Of a stretch of DNA of 64,000 nt, positions 8,976-20,598 are shown piece by piece. Positions within the stretch are counted from its first letter, which is position 1, and the number at the start of each line of letters is the position of its first letter. The translations under genes were made by a program, and so were the position numbers. This DNA is from Hyphomicrobiales bacterium (GTDB taxonomy: Bacteria; Pseudomonadota; Alphaproteobacteria; Rhizobiales; Methylopilaceae). The notes below the pieces were generated by a model. The model had not been told where the DNA came from and did not search any database. It saw only the letters and a program-made list of their open reading frames with translations. The stretch covers positions 1 to 64,000 of the forward strand of contig JALHQA010000008.1 in NCBI GenBank assembly GCA_022842205.1, written 5' to 3'.

Positions 8976-9374
8976 ATGTTCGCAGTCATCAAGACCGGCG
9001 GGAAACAGTATAATGTTTCCGCCAATGACCGGGTCACCATCGGCCGCATTGCGGGCGATGTCGGATCCACCGTCGAGCTCGGCGAAGTGCTGGCGCTCGG
9101 CGGCGACAAGCCGGTGTTCGGCGCCCCCCTCGTGGACGGCGCCCGCGTCGTGGCCGAAATCGTCGAGCACAACCGTGGCGACAAGGTCATCGCGTTCAAG
9201 AAGCGCCGCCGCCAGAATTCGAAGCGCAAGCGCGGCCACCGCCAGGAGCACACCGTGATCAAGATCACGGAAATCCTGGCCAAGGGCCAGGACGCCAGCG
9301 CCAAGCCGAAGGCCGAGAAGAAGGCCCCGGCGAAGAAGGCCCAGGCTGAAGAGCCGGCCAAGACTGAGGAGTAA
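8976..9374 (+). CDS. rplU: 50S ribosomal protein L21
   Basis: 132 residues. The L21 barrel occupies residues 1-102 ([47 protein letters not shown]) and binds 23S rRNA domain V near L20. A lysine/alanine/glutamate-rich tail of about 30 residues follows, an extension common in alphaproteobacterial L21. First gene of rplU-rpmA, which lie 5 bp apart. Upstream leader hairpin suggests post-transcriptional control. Confidence 0.97.
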   Translation: MFAVIKTGGKQYNVSANDRVTIGRIAGDVGSTVELGEVLALGGDKPVFGAPLVDGARVVAEIVEHNRGDKVIAFKKRRRQNSKRKRGHRQEHTVIKITEILAKGQDASAKPKAEKKAPAKKAQAEEPAKTEE

Positions 9375-9379
9375 GTACG

Positions 9380-9649
9380 ATGGCACACAAGAAAGCAGGC
9401 GGTTCCTCGCGCAACGGGCGCGATTCTGCCGGCCGTCGCCTCGGCCTGAAGAAGTCGGGTGGCCAGTCGGTCATCGCCGGCAACATCATCGTGCGTCAGC
9501 GCGGCACCAAGTGGCACCCCGGCACGAATGTCGGCATGGGTACCGACCACACGCTCTTTGCCCTTACGGACGGCAAAGTCACGTTTACGTCGAAAGCCAA
9601 TGGCCGCACCTATGTGTCGGTAGCACCGGCAATGGACGCGGCGGAATAG
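9380..9649 (+). CDS. rpmA: 50S ribosomal protein L27
   Basis: 89 residues starting [16 protein letters not shown], whose N-terminal arm reaches the peptidyl-transferase centre. Core motifs [22 protein letters not shown] and [12 protein letters not shown] are present. There is no N-terminal cleavable Firmicutes-type extension. Co-transcribed with rplU; a 10-bp-stem hairpin (9719-9750) follows. Confidence 0.97.
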   Translation: MAHKKAGGSSRNGRDSAGRRLGLKKSGGQSVIAGNIIVRQRGTKWHPGTNVGMGTDHTLFALTDGKVTFTSKANGRTYVSVAPAMDAAE

Positions 9650-9718
9650 TACGGCGGATCGAGCGACGGTTCCGCCGGTGTCCCAGACACCCGGACGGAG
9701 CCGAAAGGCTTCAGATTT

Positions 9719-9750
9719 CGAAGGGGAGACGGGACACCGCCTCCCCTTCG
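9719..9750 (+). terminator. Hairpin after rpmA
   Basis: CGAAGGGGAG and CTCCCCTTCG form a perfect 10-bp stem around a 12-nt loop, 70 bp after rpmA. Without a U-tract it is probably a weak or Rho-assisted terminator, or an mRNA-end stabiliser. Confidence 0.55.
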
Positions 9751-9770
9751 TCGCATCTGGAGACGGGAAA

Positions 9771-11452
<1,682 letters not shown>

Positions 11453-11507
11453 CGCTCACCTGACTTTGTGCTAGCGCCTCGTCCACCCGAACGTCCGGAC
11501 AAAACCC

Positions 11508-12626
11508 GTGTCCACACCCAAGCTCATCCAGTTCCGCCGCGTCGTCGTCAAGATCGGCTCGGCGCTGCTCGTCGACCACAAGGAAGGCGCACTGAAGCGC
11601 GCCTGGCTTGAGAGCCTCGCCGAGGATCTTGCCGCGCTCACCGAACGCGGCGCCGATGTCCTGGTCGTATCCTCCGGCTCGATCGCGCTTGGGCGCACTA
11701 TGCTCCATCTGCCGGGCCGCGCGCTGCGGCTCGAGGAAAGCCAGGCCGCCGCCGCCGTCGGCCAGATCGCGCTGGCGCGCGCCTGGTCGGAGGTTCTGGG
11801 GGCGCATGGTCTGACGGCCGGCCAGATCCTGCTGACGCTCGGCGACACCGAGGAGCGCGAACGCTATCTCAACGCGCGCGCGACCATACAGCGGCTCATC
11901 GATTTCAAGGCGGTGCCGGTCATCAACGAGAACGATACGGTGGCGACCAGCGAAATCCGCTACGGCGACAATGACCGGCTCGCCGCACGCGTCGCGACGA
12001 TGACGGGCGCGGATCTTCTCGTGCTTCTGTCCGACATCGACGGTCTGTACACCGCGCCGCCTGGGCGCAATCCGGATGCGCAACATATTCCCGTCGTCGA
12101 GCGCGTGACGCCCCATGTCGAAGCCATGGCCGGCGCGGCGGGGTCGGAATTCTCACGCGGCGGCATGAAGACCAAGATCGACGCGGCGAAGATCGCGACG
12201 TCCGGCGGCGCGCATATGGTGATCGCGTCCGGGCAGGTTCTGCATCCGCTCCGGCAGATCGAACAGGGCGGCCGCTGCACCTGGTTCCTTGCCTCGGGCA
12301 ATCCCGCGGCGGCGCGCAAGCGCTGGATCGCCGGAACGCTTGTGCCGCGCGGCTCGCTCTGGCTCGACGATGGCGCGGTGAAGGCGCTCCGCGGCGGCAA
12401 GAGCCTCTTGCCGGCGGGCGTGACCCGCGTCGACGGCGATTTCGATTCGGGCGAAGCGGTTGCCATCCGCGATGCGGACGGGCTCGAGATCGGGCGGGGG
12501 CTCGTCGCCTGCGATGCCGCGGAAGCGCGCCGCATCATGGGCAAGAACTCCGCGGCCATCGAGGCGGAACTCGGCGTTCCGTTCCGCAGCGCCATGATCC
12601 ACCGCGACGATCTCGTGGTTGGTTGA
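11508..12626 (+). CDS. proB: Glutamate 5-kinase
   Basis: 372 residues, GTG start. Phosphorylates glutamate in the first step of proline synthesis. Amino-acid kinase domain 1-255 shows [40 protein letters not shown]-like [12 protein letters not shown] and [15 protein letters not shown]-terminal PUA domain (about 275-365, [14 protein letters not shown]) is present. proA follows after 53 bp. The GTG is the only start that leaves the first beta strand complete. Confidence 0.96.
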   Translation: MSTPKLIQFRRVVVKIGSALLVDHKEGALKRAWLESLAEDLAALTERGADVLVVSSGSIALGRTMLHLPGRALRLEESQAAAAVGQIALARAWSEVLGAHGLTAGQILLTLGDTEERERYLNARATIQRLIDFKAVPVINENDTVATSEIRYGDNDRLAARVATMTGADLLVLLSDIDGLYTAPPGRNPDAQHIPVVERVTPHVEAMAGAAGSEFSRGGMKTKIDAAKIATSGGAHMVIASGQVLHPLRQIEQGGRCTWFLASGNPAAARKRWIAGTLVPRGSLWLDDGAVKALRGGKSLLPAGVTRVDGDFDSGEAVAIRDADGLEIGRGLVACDAAEARRIMGKNSAAIEAELGVPFRSAMIHRDDLVVG

Positions 12627-12679
12627 CCGGACACGCGCCGGGGTGCGCAAGCCCCGCCGCTTCGCTATATGAAGGCACG

Positions 12680-13963
12680 ATGAACCGACCGCTCGACATA
12701 CAAGCCGATATCGCCGCCGTCATGGCCCCTCTGGGCCGCGCGGCGCGCGAGGCCGCGCATGTGCTCGGCACGGCCTCGCGCGAACAGAAGGATACGGCTC
12801 TGTTCGCCATGGCGCGTGCGATCCGCCGCCATGCCAAGGCCATTCTTGCCGCCAATGCCGAGGATGTCGCCGACGCCAGGGCCGCGGGCGCGACGGCGGC
12901 GAACATCGATCGCCTCGTTCTCGACGACAAACGCATCGAGGGCATGGCGGCCGGCATCGAGGCCGTCGCCGCGCTGCCGGATCCCGTCGGCCGCGTGCTG
13001 GCGAAATGGACCCAGCCCAACGGTCTCGAGTTCGAGCGCGTCGCGGTGCCGCTCGGCGTCATCGGGGTCATTTATGAGAGCCGTCCGAACGTCACTGCGG
13101 ATGCGGCGGCGCTGACGCTGAAATCCGGCAATGCCGTCATCCTGCGCGGCGGGTCCGACAGTTTCCGTTCGTCAGGCGCGATCCATGCCGCGCTCCTTGC
13201 CGGCATCGCCGAGGCAAAGCTGCCCGCGGGCGCGGTGCAGATCGTGCCGACAAAGGACCGCGACGCGGTCGGCGAGATGTTGAAGGGCCTTGATGGCAAT
13301 CTCGACGTCATCGTGCCGCGCGGCGGCAAGGGCCTCGTCGCGCGTGTACAGACCGAGGCGCGGGTGCCGGTCTTTGCCCATCTCGACGGCAACAACCACA
13401 TCTATGTCCATGCGCCGTGCGATCTTGAGCTCGCAAAAACGGTTCTGATGAACGCCAAGCTCCGCCGCACCGGCGTCTGCGGCGCGGCGGAAACGCTGCT
13501 CGTCGATCGGGCGCTGGAAAAGACGCATCTCCAGCCGCTGGTGGCGATGCTGCTCGATGCCGGCTGTGCGGTGCGCGGCGATGCGGACGTGCAAGGTTCC
13601 GATCAGCGCGTCACGCCCGTCACTGAGGACGACTACCGCACCGAATTTCTCGACGCGCTCATCGCGGCGCGGGTCGTCGATGGTCTCGACCAAGCGGTCG
13701 AGCACGTCAATACCTATGGCTCGCACCACACCGACGCGATCCTGACCGACGACAAGGCGGCCGCCGCGCGCTTTCTCAGTGAGGTGGACAGCGCCATCGT
13801 CCTGCACAACGCCTCGACACAGTTTGCGGACGGCGGCGAATTCGGCTTCGGCGCCGAGATCGGCATCGCCACCGGGCGTATGCACGCGCGGGGCCCCGTC
13901 GGCCTCGAACAGCTTACGACGTTCAAATACCGCGTCCACGGAACGGGGCAGACCCGCCCGTGA
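12680..13963 (+). CDS. proA: Gamma-glutamyl phosphate reductase
   Basis: 427-residue NADPH-dependent aldehyde-dehydrogenase-fold enzyme giving glutamate semialdehyde. Key segments: [35 protein letters not shown], the catalytic cysteine in [13 protein letters not shown], and [22 protein letters not shown]. Start at [10 protein letters not shown] (12680), preceded by GAAGG; the upstream in-frame ATG at 12623 lies inside the proB end and is unlikely. Its TGA overlaps the GTG of nadD. Confidence 0.96.
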   Translation: MNRPLDIQADIAAVMAPLGRAAREAAHVLGTASREQKDTALFAMARAIRRHAKAILAANAEDVADARAAGATAANIDRLVLDDKRIEGMAAGIEAVAALPDPVGRVLAKWTQPNGLEFERVAVPLGVIGVIYESRPNVTADAAALTLKSGNAVILRGGSDSFRSSGAIHAALLAGIAEAKLPAGAVQIVPTKDRDAVGEMLKGLDGNLDVIVPRGGKGLVARVQTEARVPVFAHLDGNNHIYVHAPCDLELAKTVLMNAKLRRTGVCGAAETLLVDRALEKTHLQPLVAMLLDAGCAVRGDADVQGSDQRVTPVTEDDYRTEFLDALIAARVVDGLDQAVEHVNTYGSHHTDAILTDDKAAAARFLSEVDSAIVLHNASTQFADGGEFGFGAEIGIATGRMHARGPVGLEQLTTFKYRVHGTGQTRP

Positions 13964-14559
13964 GAGACTTGCCGTCACATGCGGAGGGAATGCGGATCGG
14001 TCTTTACGGCGGATCGTTCAATCCTCCGCATGCGGCGCATCTGGCGATATCCGGAGCCGCGCTGCGCGCGCTCAACCTCGACCGCGTGTGGTGGCTGGTC
14101 TCGCCCGGAAACCCGCTCAAGGAAAAGCAGGATCTCGCGCCGCTCGACGAACGTCTTCGCCTCGCGACGGGTCTGATCGACGACCGGCGCATTGTGCCGA
14201 CCGCCGTCGAGACGGTGCTCGGCACCCATTACACGATCGACACGCTCACGGCGCTGCGCCGCCATTGCCCCGGCGTGCGCTTTGTATGGATCATGGGCGC
14301 GGACAATCTGGCGCAGTTCGACAAATGGCGCGATTGGCGGGCCATCGCGGCCAATGTGCCGCTCGCGGTGTTCGACCGGCCCGGCTGGTCGAACCCTGCC
14401 CTGCGCGGCAAGGCGGCCCGGACCCTCGAGGAGTACCGCATCGACGCCAGCGACGCGCCGGTTCTCGCCAGCCTCGCGCCGCCAGCCTGGACCTTCATCT
14501 ACGGCCCCAAATCCGGCCTCTCCTCCACCGAGCTGCGCGCAAAAACGTCACGCAAGTGA
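13960..14559 (+). CDS. nadD: Nicotinate-nucleotide adenylyltransferase
   Basis: 199 residues from GTG 13960, or 189 from ATG 13990. Makes deamido-NAD from NaMN and ATP. The nucleotidyltransferase signature [15 protein letters not shown], the substrate-loop [12 protein letters not shown], and the C-terminal SSTELRAK (ISSTxIR-like) are visible. The GTG overlaps the proA stop (GTGA), arguing for coupled translation; a GGAGGG precedes the ATG at 13990 but only 1 nt away. The proA-nadD-rsfS order is common in this class. Confidence 0.94.
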   Translation: MRDLPSHAEGMRIGLYGGSFNPPHAAHLAISGAALRALNLDRVWWLVSPGNPLKEKQDLAPLDERLRLATGLIDDRRIVPTAVETVLGTHYTIDTLTALRRHCPGVRFVWIMGADNLAQFDKWRDWRAIAANVPLAVFDRPGWSNPALRGKAARTLEEYRIDASDAPVLASLAPPAWTFIYGPKSGLSSTELRAKTSRK

Positions 14560-14659
14560 GGTATTCCAGCGCTTGAAGGAACCTTTACCGAATCCTTATA
14601 TTGATTCGGCGGCCGGACGCGGGTTTCCGGCCCGAACAGCGAGGGCGATACCACTGCAG

Positions 14660-15067
14660 ATGTCGATGTCTTCGGGAGCGGCTGTAAGTGCGCTTCCAAC
14701 CGGTGCCTCGGCCGCCGTCCCGGCCGCCCAGGACCTCAACGCGTTGATCCGCGGTCTTCTCGATGATGCGAAAGCCGAGAACACCGTCGTGATCGACCTC
14801 ACGGGAAAATCCACCATAGCCGATGCGATGATCGTGACCGAGGGGCGGTCGAACCGCCATGTGGCCGCGATCGCCGAACGCCTTGTCCAGGGGCTTAAGG
14901 AAGCCGGGCTGAAGGGCATTCGCATGGAAGGGCAGAACACCGCCGACTGGGTCCTGATCGATGCCGGCGATGTCATCCTTCACATCTTCCGGCCGGAAGT
15001 CCGCGTCTTCTACAATCTTGAAAAGATGTGGTCGGCGGACCGTCCGGTAGAGCGGGTGATGGGCTGA
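14660..15067 (+). CDS. rsfS: Ribosomal silencing factor RsfS
   Basis: 135 residues. After an Ala/Ser-rich lead of about 22 residues the RsfS/Iojap domain spans about 24-128: VVIDLTGKSTIADAMIVTEGRSNRHV, GQNTADWVLIDAGDVILHIFRPEVRVFYNLEKMW. It binds uL14 on free 50S subunits and blocks joining during nutrient limitation. Start placed at the first of two close ATGs (14660 or 14666). It continues the nadD-rsfS-rlmH series, with rlmH 18 bp on. Confidence 0.94.
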   Translation: MSMSSGAAVSALPTGASAAVPAAQDLNALIRGLLDDAKAENTVVIDLTGKSTIADAMIVTEGRSNRHVAAIAERLVQGLKEAGLKGIRMEGQNTADWVLIDAGDVILHIFRPEVRVFYNLEKMWSADRPVERVMG

Positions 15068-15085
15068 CGCAGTTATAGTGCGGCG

Positions 15086-15571
15086 ATGAGGATCGTCGTC
15101 GCCGCGGTGGGCCGCATGAAGGACGGGCCCGAGCGTGAGCTCGCTGCCCGCTATGCGGAGCGCGCCGCCAGAACGGGCCGCGCCATCGCGCTCGGCCCGC
15201 TCGATATCCGCGAGACCGCGGAAAGCCGCGCACGCCGTCCCGAGGACCGCAGGCGCGAGGAGGCGGATGCGCTGGAAGCCCTGCTCGTTCCCGGCGCTCC
15301 CCTGATCGCGCTCGATGAAACCGGCAAATCGATTCCGAGTTCGGATTTCGCCGCACAGCTTGCACGCTGGCGCGACGATGGGGCGCCCGCCGCGCAGTTT
15401 GTCATCGGCGGGGCCGACGGCCTCGATGCGGATCTGGTGAAGCGCGCCGCGCTCGTCCTCGGTTTTGGCCGCCAGACCTGGCCGCATCAGCTGGTCCGTG
15501 CCCTGCTCTGCGAACAGATTTATCGCGCCGCGACCATATTGTCGGGCCATCCCTATCACCGCGAGGGATGA
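15086..15571 (+). CDS. rlmH: 23S rRNA pseudouridine-1915 N3-methyltransferase RlmH
   Basis: 161 residues, SPOUT fold with the trefoil knot near the C-terminus: IVVAAVGRMKDGPERELAARY at the start, LIALDETGKSIPSSDFA, QFVIGGADGLD (SAM-binding loop) and WPHQLVRALLCEQIYRAATILSGHPYHREG, the family-typical end. Methylates helix 69 on assembled 70S ribosomes. Directly upstream of the envC-like gene, 13 bp away. Confidence 0.95.
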   Translation: MRIVVAAVGRMKDGPERELAARYAERAARTGRAIALGPLDIRETAESRARRPEDRRREEADALEALLVPGAPLIALDETGKSIPSSDFAAQLARWRDDGAPAAQFVIGGADGLDADLVKRAALVLGFGRQTWPHQLVRALLCEQIYRAATILSGHPYHREG

Positions 15572-15584
15572 TAGAAGACCGATC

Positions 15585-16883
15585 ATGAGACTGCGCGCCG
15601 CCACCCCCGTCATTGCCGCCGTCATTGCCGCCCTCGGGCCGTTCGCGTCCGCGGCACAGCCGCAGGTCCCCGCTCTCGATCCCCGGCTCGACGATCTCGA
15701 CGCCCGGCGCGATGCGCTCGGCCGCACCAAGGAAGAGACGCAGCGCATACGCGAGGAGATAAAGGTGCTGGCGCAGGAGCGCTCGCGCCTGTCGCAGGAA
15801 CTCGTCGCCACGGCCGCCCGCATTCGCGACACCGAAACAAGGATGACGGCAAGCGAGACGCGCCTTGCCGAGCTGGGCGATGCCGAAAACGACCTGAAGG
15901 GAAAACTGCAGGCGCAGCGCGCCGTCGTCGCCGAGCTTCTCGCGGCTCTGCAGCGCATGGGCCGCAATCCGCCGCCGGCGCTGCTCGTCCAGCCGGACGA
16001 TGCGCTGGCCTCGATTCGCTCCGCGATCCTGCTGGGTGCGGTGCTGCCTGAAATTCGCGAAAAGGCGGAGGATCTGGCGAGCGACCTCGAAAATCTCGGC
16101 CGCGTGCGCCGCGAGGCGGCGGAGGCCCGCAACCGGCTGGCGACGGAAAGAATCGATCTCGAATCGGCCCGCCAGCGCGTCAGTCTTCTGATCGAGGCGC
16201 GGCAGCGCCGCCAGGAGGAGCGTGAGCAGACGCTGAAAGGCCAGACCGCCCGCGCCGCGGAACTTGGCCGCGAGGTGAAGTCTCTCGAAGATTTGATAGC
16301 CCGCATGGAGCAGGAGGTCGAAGCCGCCAAGAAGGCCGCGGAGGCGGCCGCCCGGGCTCCCGAACCGGAAGATGAGGCCGCCCAGCGGCCAAAAAGCGAT
16401 CTTGCCGCCCTCTCGGACCCCGGGCGCCTGGCTCCCGCCGTGGCCTTTGCCTCGGCGCAGGGAATGCTACCGCTTCCGGTGGTTGGCACGCCGATCCGGC
16501 GCTTCGGCGAGACCGACGAAACAGGATCTCCCCACAAGGGGCTCACAATCTCGACACGATCTCAGGCTCAGGTCTCGGCTCCCTGTGATGGGTGGGTGGT
16601 GTATTCGGGGCCTTTCCGCTCCTACGGCCAACTCTTGATCCTGAACGCGGGCGGCGGATACCATGTCTTGCTCGCCGGGATGGAAAAGGTCAGCGTGTCG
16701 CTCGGTCAGTTCGTGCTGACGGGGGAGCCGGTAGGAGATATGGGCTCGGCGTCGAGCCAGATCGCCTCGGTGGTCGGCGGTGGCGCCCAGCAGCCCGTTC
16801 TGTATGTTGAGTTCCGTAAGGACAGGAAGTCGATCGATCCCGGCCCGTGGTGGGTCTCCAATGCCGAAAAGGTGCGTGGATAA
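15585..16883 (+). CDS. envC: EnvC-like murein hydrolase activator (M23/LytM)
   Basis: 432 residues. A signal peptide (MRLRAATPVIAAVIAALGP...ASAA) leads to a long coiled coil (about 30-255, rich in R/E/L heptads), an acidic linker, and a degenerate LytM domain from about 300: GTPIRRFGETDETGSPHKGLTI, VSAPCDGWVVYSGPFRSYGQLLILNAGGGYHVLLAGM. Such proteins sit in the periplasm and activate amidases at the septum. Start 15585 opens the signal peptide. Its TAA overlaps the ctpA ATG (TAATG). Confidence 0.9.
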   Translation: MRLRAATPVIAAVIAALGPFASAAQPQVPALDPRLDDLDARRDALGRTKEETQRIREEIKVLAQERSRLSQELVATAARIRDTETRMTASETRLAELGDAENDLKGKLQAQRAVVAELLAALQRMGRNPPPALLVQPDDALASIRSAILLGAVLPEIREKAEDLASDLENLGRVRREAAEARNRLATERIDLESARQRVSLLIEARQRRQEEREQTLKGQTARAAELGREVKSLEDLIARMEQEVEAAKKAAEAAARAPEPEDEAAQRPKSDLAALSDPGRLAPAVAFASAQGMLPLPVVGTPIRRFGETDETGSPHKGLTISTRSQAQVSAPCDGWVVYSGPFRSYGQLLILNAGGGYHVLLAGMEKVSVSLGQFVLTGEPVGDMGSASSQIASVVGGGAQQPVLYVEFRKDRKSIDPGPWWVSNAEKVRG

Positions 16884-18328
16884 TGCGTAAGGTTTCTCTC
16901 GTTCTCGCTGGCGCCCTGCTCGGCGCGACCGCCATGAGCGTGGCGCGCGACCCGGATTTCGTGACCCGCGCCTTCGCGGCAAACGCCGAGACGTACAAAA
17001 ATCTCAATCTGTTCGGCGATGTGTTCGAGCGCGTGCGCGCCGACTATGTCGAGGCGCCCGAAGACAAGAGCCTGATCGAGAACGCGATCCAGGGCATGCT
17101 GTCGGGTCTTGATCCGCACTCGTCCTACATGGACGAGAGCCGCTATCGCGACCGCAAGGTCGATATCCGCGGTGAATTCGGTGGCCTCGGCATCGAGGTC
17201 ACGATGGAGAACAACCTCGTCAAGGTCATGTCGCCGATCGACGACACGCCGGCCTCGCGCGCCGGCATTCTCGCCAACGACATCATCACCCATATCGATG
17301 GCGATGCGGTCGAGGGCCTGACGCTGCCGCAGGCGGTGGAGAAGATGCGCGGCGCCGTCAATACGCCGATCGTGCTCAAGATCCTGCGCAAGGATTCGGA
17401 ACCGATGGACGTCAAGCTGGTGCGCGATGTCATCCGCATCCGCGTCGTGCGCCATCGCGCCGAGGACGATATCGGCTATGTCCGCATCGCCCAGTTCACC
17501 GAGCAGACCGAGGAAGAGCTGCTGAAGGCGATCGACGAGATCAACAAGCAGATTCCGAAGGACAAGCTGAAGGGATATGTGCTCGATCTCCGCAACAATC
17601 CCGGCGGTCTTCTCGACCAGTCGATCCGCGTCGTCGATGCGTTCCTCAATCGCGGCGAGGTCGTGTCGACCCGCGGCCGCAAGCCGGAGAACATCGACCG
17701 CTATTCCGCCCGTGCGGGCGATGTGACGGACGGCAAGCCGATCATCGCGCTCGTCAATGGCGGCTCGGCCTCGGCGTCTGAAATCGTCGCTGGCGCGCTG
17801 CAGGATCACAAGCGTGCGACGATTGTCGGTACGCGTTCGTTCGGCAAGGGCTCGGTGCAGACCATTCTCGAGCTCGGCCCGAACGGCGCCAACGGCGCGC
17901 TGTCGCTGACGACCGCGCGTTATTACACGCCGTGCGGCCGGTCGATCCAGGCGACGGGTATCGAGCCCGACATCATGATCGAGCCGAAGATTCCGGACGA
18001 GCTCAAGGGCAAGGACAAGATGCAGGGCGAAGCAGGTCTTCGCGGCCATCTGCTTGGCACCAACGAGAAGCCGCGCCAGGCCGATCCGACCTCGCAGGAC
18101 CAGATCGAGTCGGAAGCGAAGACCGACGAGGACGGCAAGAAGGAAGAGGGCGGCTCCTCGGCCTATGTTCCGCCGGATCCGAAGGACGATGTGCAGATCC
18201 AGCTCGCCTACGAGCTGATTCGCGGCACCAAGACCGACGCCAAGTTCCCGCCCAAGCCCGGCGAGCTGTCGTCGGAATGCGCCCAGGTGGCCAAGGCCCC
18301 GGCCGCGAAGAAGAGCACGGCCAATTAA
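16883..18328 (+). CDS. ctpA: Carboxyl-terminal processing protease (S41)
   Basis: 481 residues. A signal/anchor segment (residues 1-25) precedes an N-terminal helical region, a PDZ domain (about 85-165, GEFGGLGIEVTMENNLVKVMSPI) and the S41 protease domain with the catalytic serine in VNGGSASASEIVAGAL and lysine in TRSFGKGSVQTILEL. A charged, low-complexity tail follows. Cleaves C-terminal ends of periplasmic proteins, in several bacteria controlling peptidoglycan hydrolases, which suits the adjacent EnvC. A strong terminator follows. Confidence 0.95.
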   Translation: MRKVSLVLAGALLGATAMSVARDPDFVTRAFAANAETYKNLNLFGDVFERVRADYVEAPEDKSLIENAIQGMLSGLDPHSSYMDESRYRDRKVDIRGEFGGLGIEVTMENNLVKVMSPIDDTPASRAGILANDIITHIDGDAVEGLTLPQAVEKMRGAVNTPIVLKILRKDSEPMDVKLVRDVIRIRVVRHRAEDDIGYVRIAQFTEQTEEELLKAIDEINKQIPKDKLKGYVLDLRNNPGGLLDQSIRVVDAFLNRGEVVSTRGRKPENIDRYSARAGDVTDGKPIIALVNGGSASASEIVAGALQDHKRATIVGTRSFGKGSVQTILELGPNGANGALSLTTARYYTPCGRSIQATGIEPDIMIEPKIPDELKGKDKMQGEAGLRGHLLGTNEKPRQADPTSQDQIESEAKTDEDGKKEEGGSSAYVPPDPKDDVQIQLAYELIRGTKTDAKFPPKPGELSSECAQVAKAPAAKKSTAN

Positions 18329-18348
18329 CCATACGGCCTTATGAGAAT

Positions 18349-18390
18349 CAGGCGCGGCGCGTTTAGAATCGCCGCGCCTGTTTCTTTTTT
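18349..18390 (+). terminator. Rho-independent terminator after ctpA
   Basis: CAGGCGCGGCG and CGCCGCGCCTG form a perfect 11-bp stem with a 10-nt loop, followed by TTTCTTTTTT. It ends the nadD-rsfS-rlmH-envC-ctpA transcript 20 bp after the ctpA stop and immediately precedes the next start. Confidence 0.9.
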
Positions 18391-18401
18391 GGGGCCGGGC
18401 G

Positions 18402-19568
18402 GTGGCGGAAGACGATCTCAGCGCACCTCTAGGAACGGCGAAGCCCCGCACGGGGCGGCGGCTGCCGGACCCTGCGCCCATTGTCGCGGCCATCGCCGGC
18501 GGGGTGCTCATGGCCGGTGTGGTCTGGGCCGCCCTGATCGAGGACCCCCTGGGGGGTGAGCCGATCGCGGTTGCCACGATCGAGCGGCCGCGCCTTCAGT
18601 CCGCCAAGACCCGGCAGGAAAACCGGGGAGACGGCGCGCAGTCGGCAAATATGTCTGCCGCGCCGGATGCTTCCCCGGACGCAGCCGCCGGCACGCAAGC
18701 GGAGTCCACGGTCCCGGGCGGGCCGATGATCATCAAGGTCCCGCAGAGTGGCGGTACCGCCGCCCGCGGCGCCGATCCCGCTCTTGTCGAGGAATCGAAA
18801 TACGGCCCGCTCCCGAAAATCGCGGCTGACGGCCGCCGCCCGGCGGATGTGTTCGCGGCGACCTCGATTGCCCAGGCCGAGGACAGGCGGCCGAAGATCG
18901 CCATCCTCCTCGGCGGCCTCGGCGTCAGCCGCGAGCAGACCGCGGACGTGCTGGAAAAGCTGCCGCGTACGATCACGCTCGCCTTCACGCCTTACGGCGA
19001 GGGACTGGAAGGCTGGGCCGCCAAGGCCCGCGAGAATGGCCACGAGATCATGCTCCAGGTGCCGATGGAGCCGTTCGACTATCCGAACAACGACCCGGGC
19101 CCGCAGACGCTTCTGACATCGCTGCCGTCTACCGCGAATATCGAGCGCCTGAACTGGGCGATGAGCCGGATGTCCGGCTATTTCGGCCTCACGAGTTTCA
19201 TGGGCGCGAAGTTCACGACGTCCGAAGCCGCGCTGGCGCCGGTTCTGACCGAAACCGGCCGCCGCGGCCTTGTCTTCCTCGACAATCTGACATCGCCGCG
19301 CGGCGTCATCGACAAGCTCGGCCCGGAAACCGGGGCCGCGACCGCGCGCGCCGAACTTGTCATCGACGCCAATCCGGAAGCCGGGGCCATCGACGCCGCG
19401 CTCGCCAAGCTCGAGGAGCAGGCGCGCCGCGAGGGCGCGGTGATCGGCGTGGCGAGCGCGCTGCCGGTCACGATAAGCCGCCTCGAACATTGGGCAAGCC
19501 AGCTCACCGCAAAGGGCATAGCGCTCGTGCCCGTCAGCGCGGTAGTAAAGCGGTCGAACCCCTCCTAA
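18402..19568 (+). CDS. Divergent polysaccharide deacetylase (YibQ family)
   Basis: 388 residues, GTG start. One transmembrane anchor (PAPIVAAIAGGVLMAGVVWAAL, about 27-48), a disordered Ala/Pro/Thr linker, then the DUF610/YibQ NodB-like barrel from about 165: PKIAILLGGLGVSREQT, ALAFTPYGEGLEGWAAKARENGHEIMLQVPMEPFDYPNNDPG, FMGAKFTTSE and RRGLVFLDNLTSPRG. The family follows ctpA/envC in many proteobacteria, implying a periplasmic envelope role, but the catalytic activity is unproven. The terminator just upstream suggests its own weak promoter or read-through. Confidence 0.88.
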   Translation: MAEDDLSAPLGTAKPRTGRRLPDPAPIVAAIAGGVLMAGVVWAALIEDPLGGEPIAVATIERPRLQSAKTRQENRGDGAQSANMSAAPDASPDAAAGTQAESTVPGGPMIIKVPQSGGTAARGADPALVEESKYGPLPKIAADGRRPADVFAATSIAQAEDRRPKIAILLGGLGVSREQTADVLEKLPRTITLAFTPYGEGLEGWAAKARENGHEIMLQVPMEPFDYPNNDPGPQTLLTSLPSTANIERLNWAMSRMSGYFGLTSFMGAKFTTSEAALAPVLTETGRRGLVFLDNLTSPRGVIDKLGPETGAATARAELVIDANPEAGAIDAALAKLEEQARREGAVIGVASALPVTISRLEHWASQLTAKGIALVPVSAVVKRSNPS

Positions 19569-19578
19569 GTAGTCGCCG

Positions 19579-20079
19579 ATGCCAGAGAAAAGCCTGCCTT
19601 ACCGTCCGTGCGTCGGAGTGATGCTCGTGAACCCGGACGGCCTTGTCTTTGTCGGCAGGCGCGCGCCGGGTGGTCAGGAAATCGGCGAGGCCGAAGCCTG
19701 GCAGATGCCGCAGGGCGGCATCGACGAGGGCGAAGACCCCTATGACTGCGCGCTGCGCGAACTCTACGAGGAAACAAACGTCCGCTCCGTCGAGCTGATC
19801 GGCAAGACGGAGGGCTGGATCATCTACGACCTGCCGCCGCATCTCGTCGGTGTGGCGTGGAAGGGCAGATATCGCGGCCAGAAGCAGAAATGGTACGCGC
19901 TGCGTTTCACGGGAGACGACAGCGAGATCGATGTCGAACATCCCGGCGGCGGTCATCACAAGGCCGAGTTCAGCGCCTGGCGCTGGGAAAAGATCGAGAC
20001 CCTCACCGGCATCATCGTGCCGTTCAAGCGCGCCGCCTATGAAGAGGTCATCGCGCAGCTCAAGCCTCTCGTGACCTGA
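19579..20079 (+). CDS. rppH: RNA pyrophosphohydrolase, copy 1 (Nudix)
   Basis: 166 residues. Nudix hydrolase that removes pyrophosphate from mRNA 5' ends, starting decay. [20 protein letters not shown] opens the fold, [19 protein letters not shown] leads into the Nudix box RELYEETNV, in which the usual final Gly is Asn. [11 protein letters not shown] is the RppH-specific segment. Ten bases after the deacetylase gene; the stop is followed at once by the GTG of copy 2. Confidence 0.9.
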   Translation: MPEKSLPYRPCVGVMLVNPDGLVFVGRRAPGGQEIGEAEAWQMPQGGIDEGEDPYDCALRELYEETNVRSVELIGKTEGWIIYDLPPHLVGVAWKGRYRGQKQKWYALRFTGDDSEIDVEHPGGGHHKAEFSAWRWEKIETLTGIIVPFKRAAYEEVIAQLKPLVT

Positions 20080-20586
20080 GTGAGCGAAAAACCCTACCGC
20101 CCCAATGTCGGCATCGCCCTGTTCAACCGCGAAGGCCTCGTCTTCGCCGGCCATCGCTTCGCGTCGAGCGGTCCCGAACTGATCGACCCCGCTGTCGCCT
20201 GGCAGATGCCGCAGGGCGGCATCGACGAGGGCGAGGATCTCATCGAAGCCGCCCGCCGCGAGCTGTGGGAAGAGACCGGCGTCAGGACGGTGTCGCTGCT
20301 CGGCGCGACCGACGACTGGTGGACGTATGATTTTCCGCCGAACGACGCGCCGCCGACGCACAAGCTCGCGCCGTTCCGTGGCCAGCGGCAGAAATGGGTC
20401 GCGTTCCGTATGGACGGCCCGCTCAGCGAGATCCAGATGGATGTCGACGGCTGCGCGGAAGATCCGGAATTCGACGCCTGGGGTTTTTTCCCGCTGAACG
20501 TCCTCCCCACGCTTGTCGTGCCGTTCCGCCGTCCGGTCTATGAGAAAGTGGCGGCGGCGTTCGCGGCTTTCGCCGCGAACGCCTGA
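20080..20586 (+). CDS. rppH: RNA pyrophosphohydrolase, copy 2 (Nudix)
   Basis: 168 residues, GTG start directly after the stop of copy 1, so the two are translationally coupled tandem paralogues. It shares [34 protein letters not shown] and RGQRQKWVAFRM with copy 1 but has the canonical Nudix box RELWEETGV and an insertion (NDAPPTHKLAPF). Overall the two look about half identical, implying an old duplication with possible division of substrates. Confidence 0.88.
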   Translation: MSEKPYRPNVGIALFNREGLVFAGHRFASSGPELIDPAVAWQMPQGGIDEGEDLIEAARRELWEETGVRTVSLLGATDDWWTYDFPPNDAPPTHKLAPFRGQRQKWVAFRMDGPLSEIQMDVDGCAEDPEFDAWGFFPLNVLPTLVVPFRRPVYEKVAAAFAAFAANA

Positions 20587-20598
20587 CGCATTGCCGGA

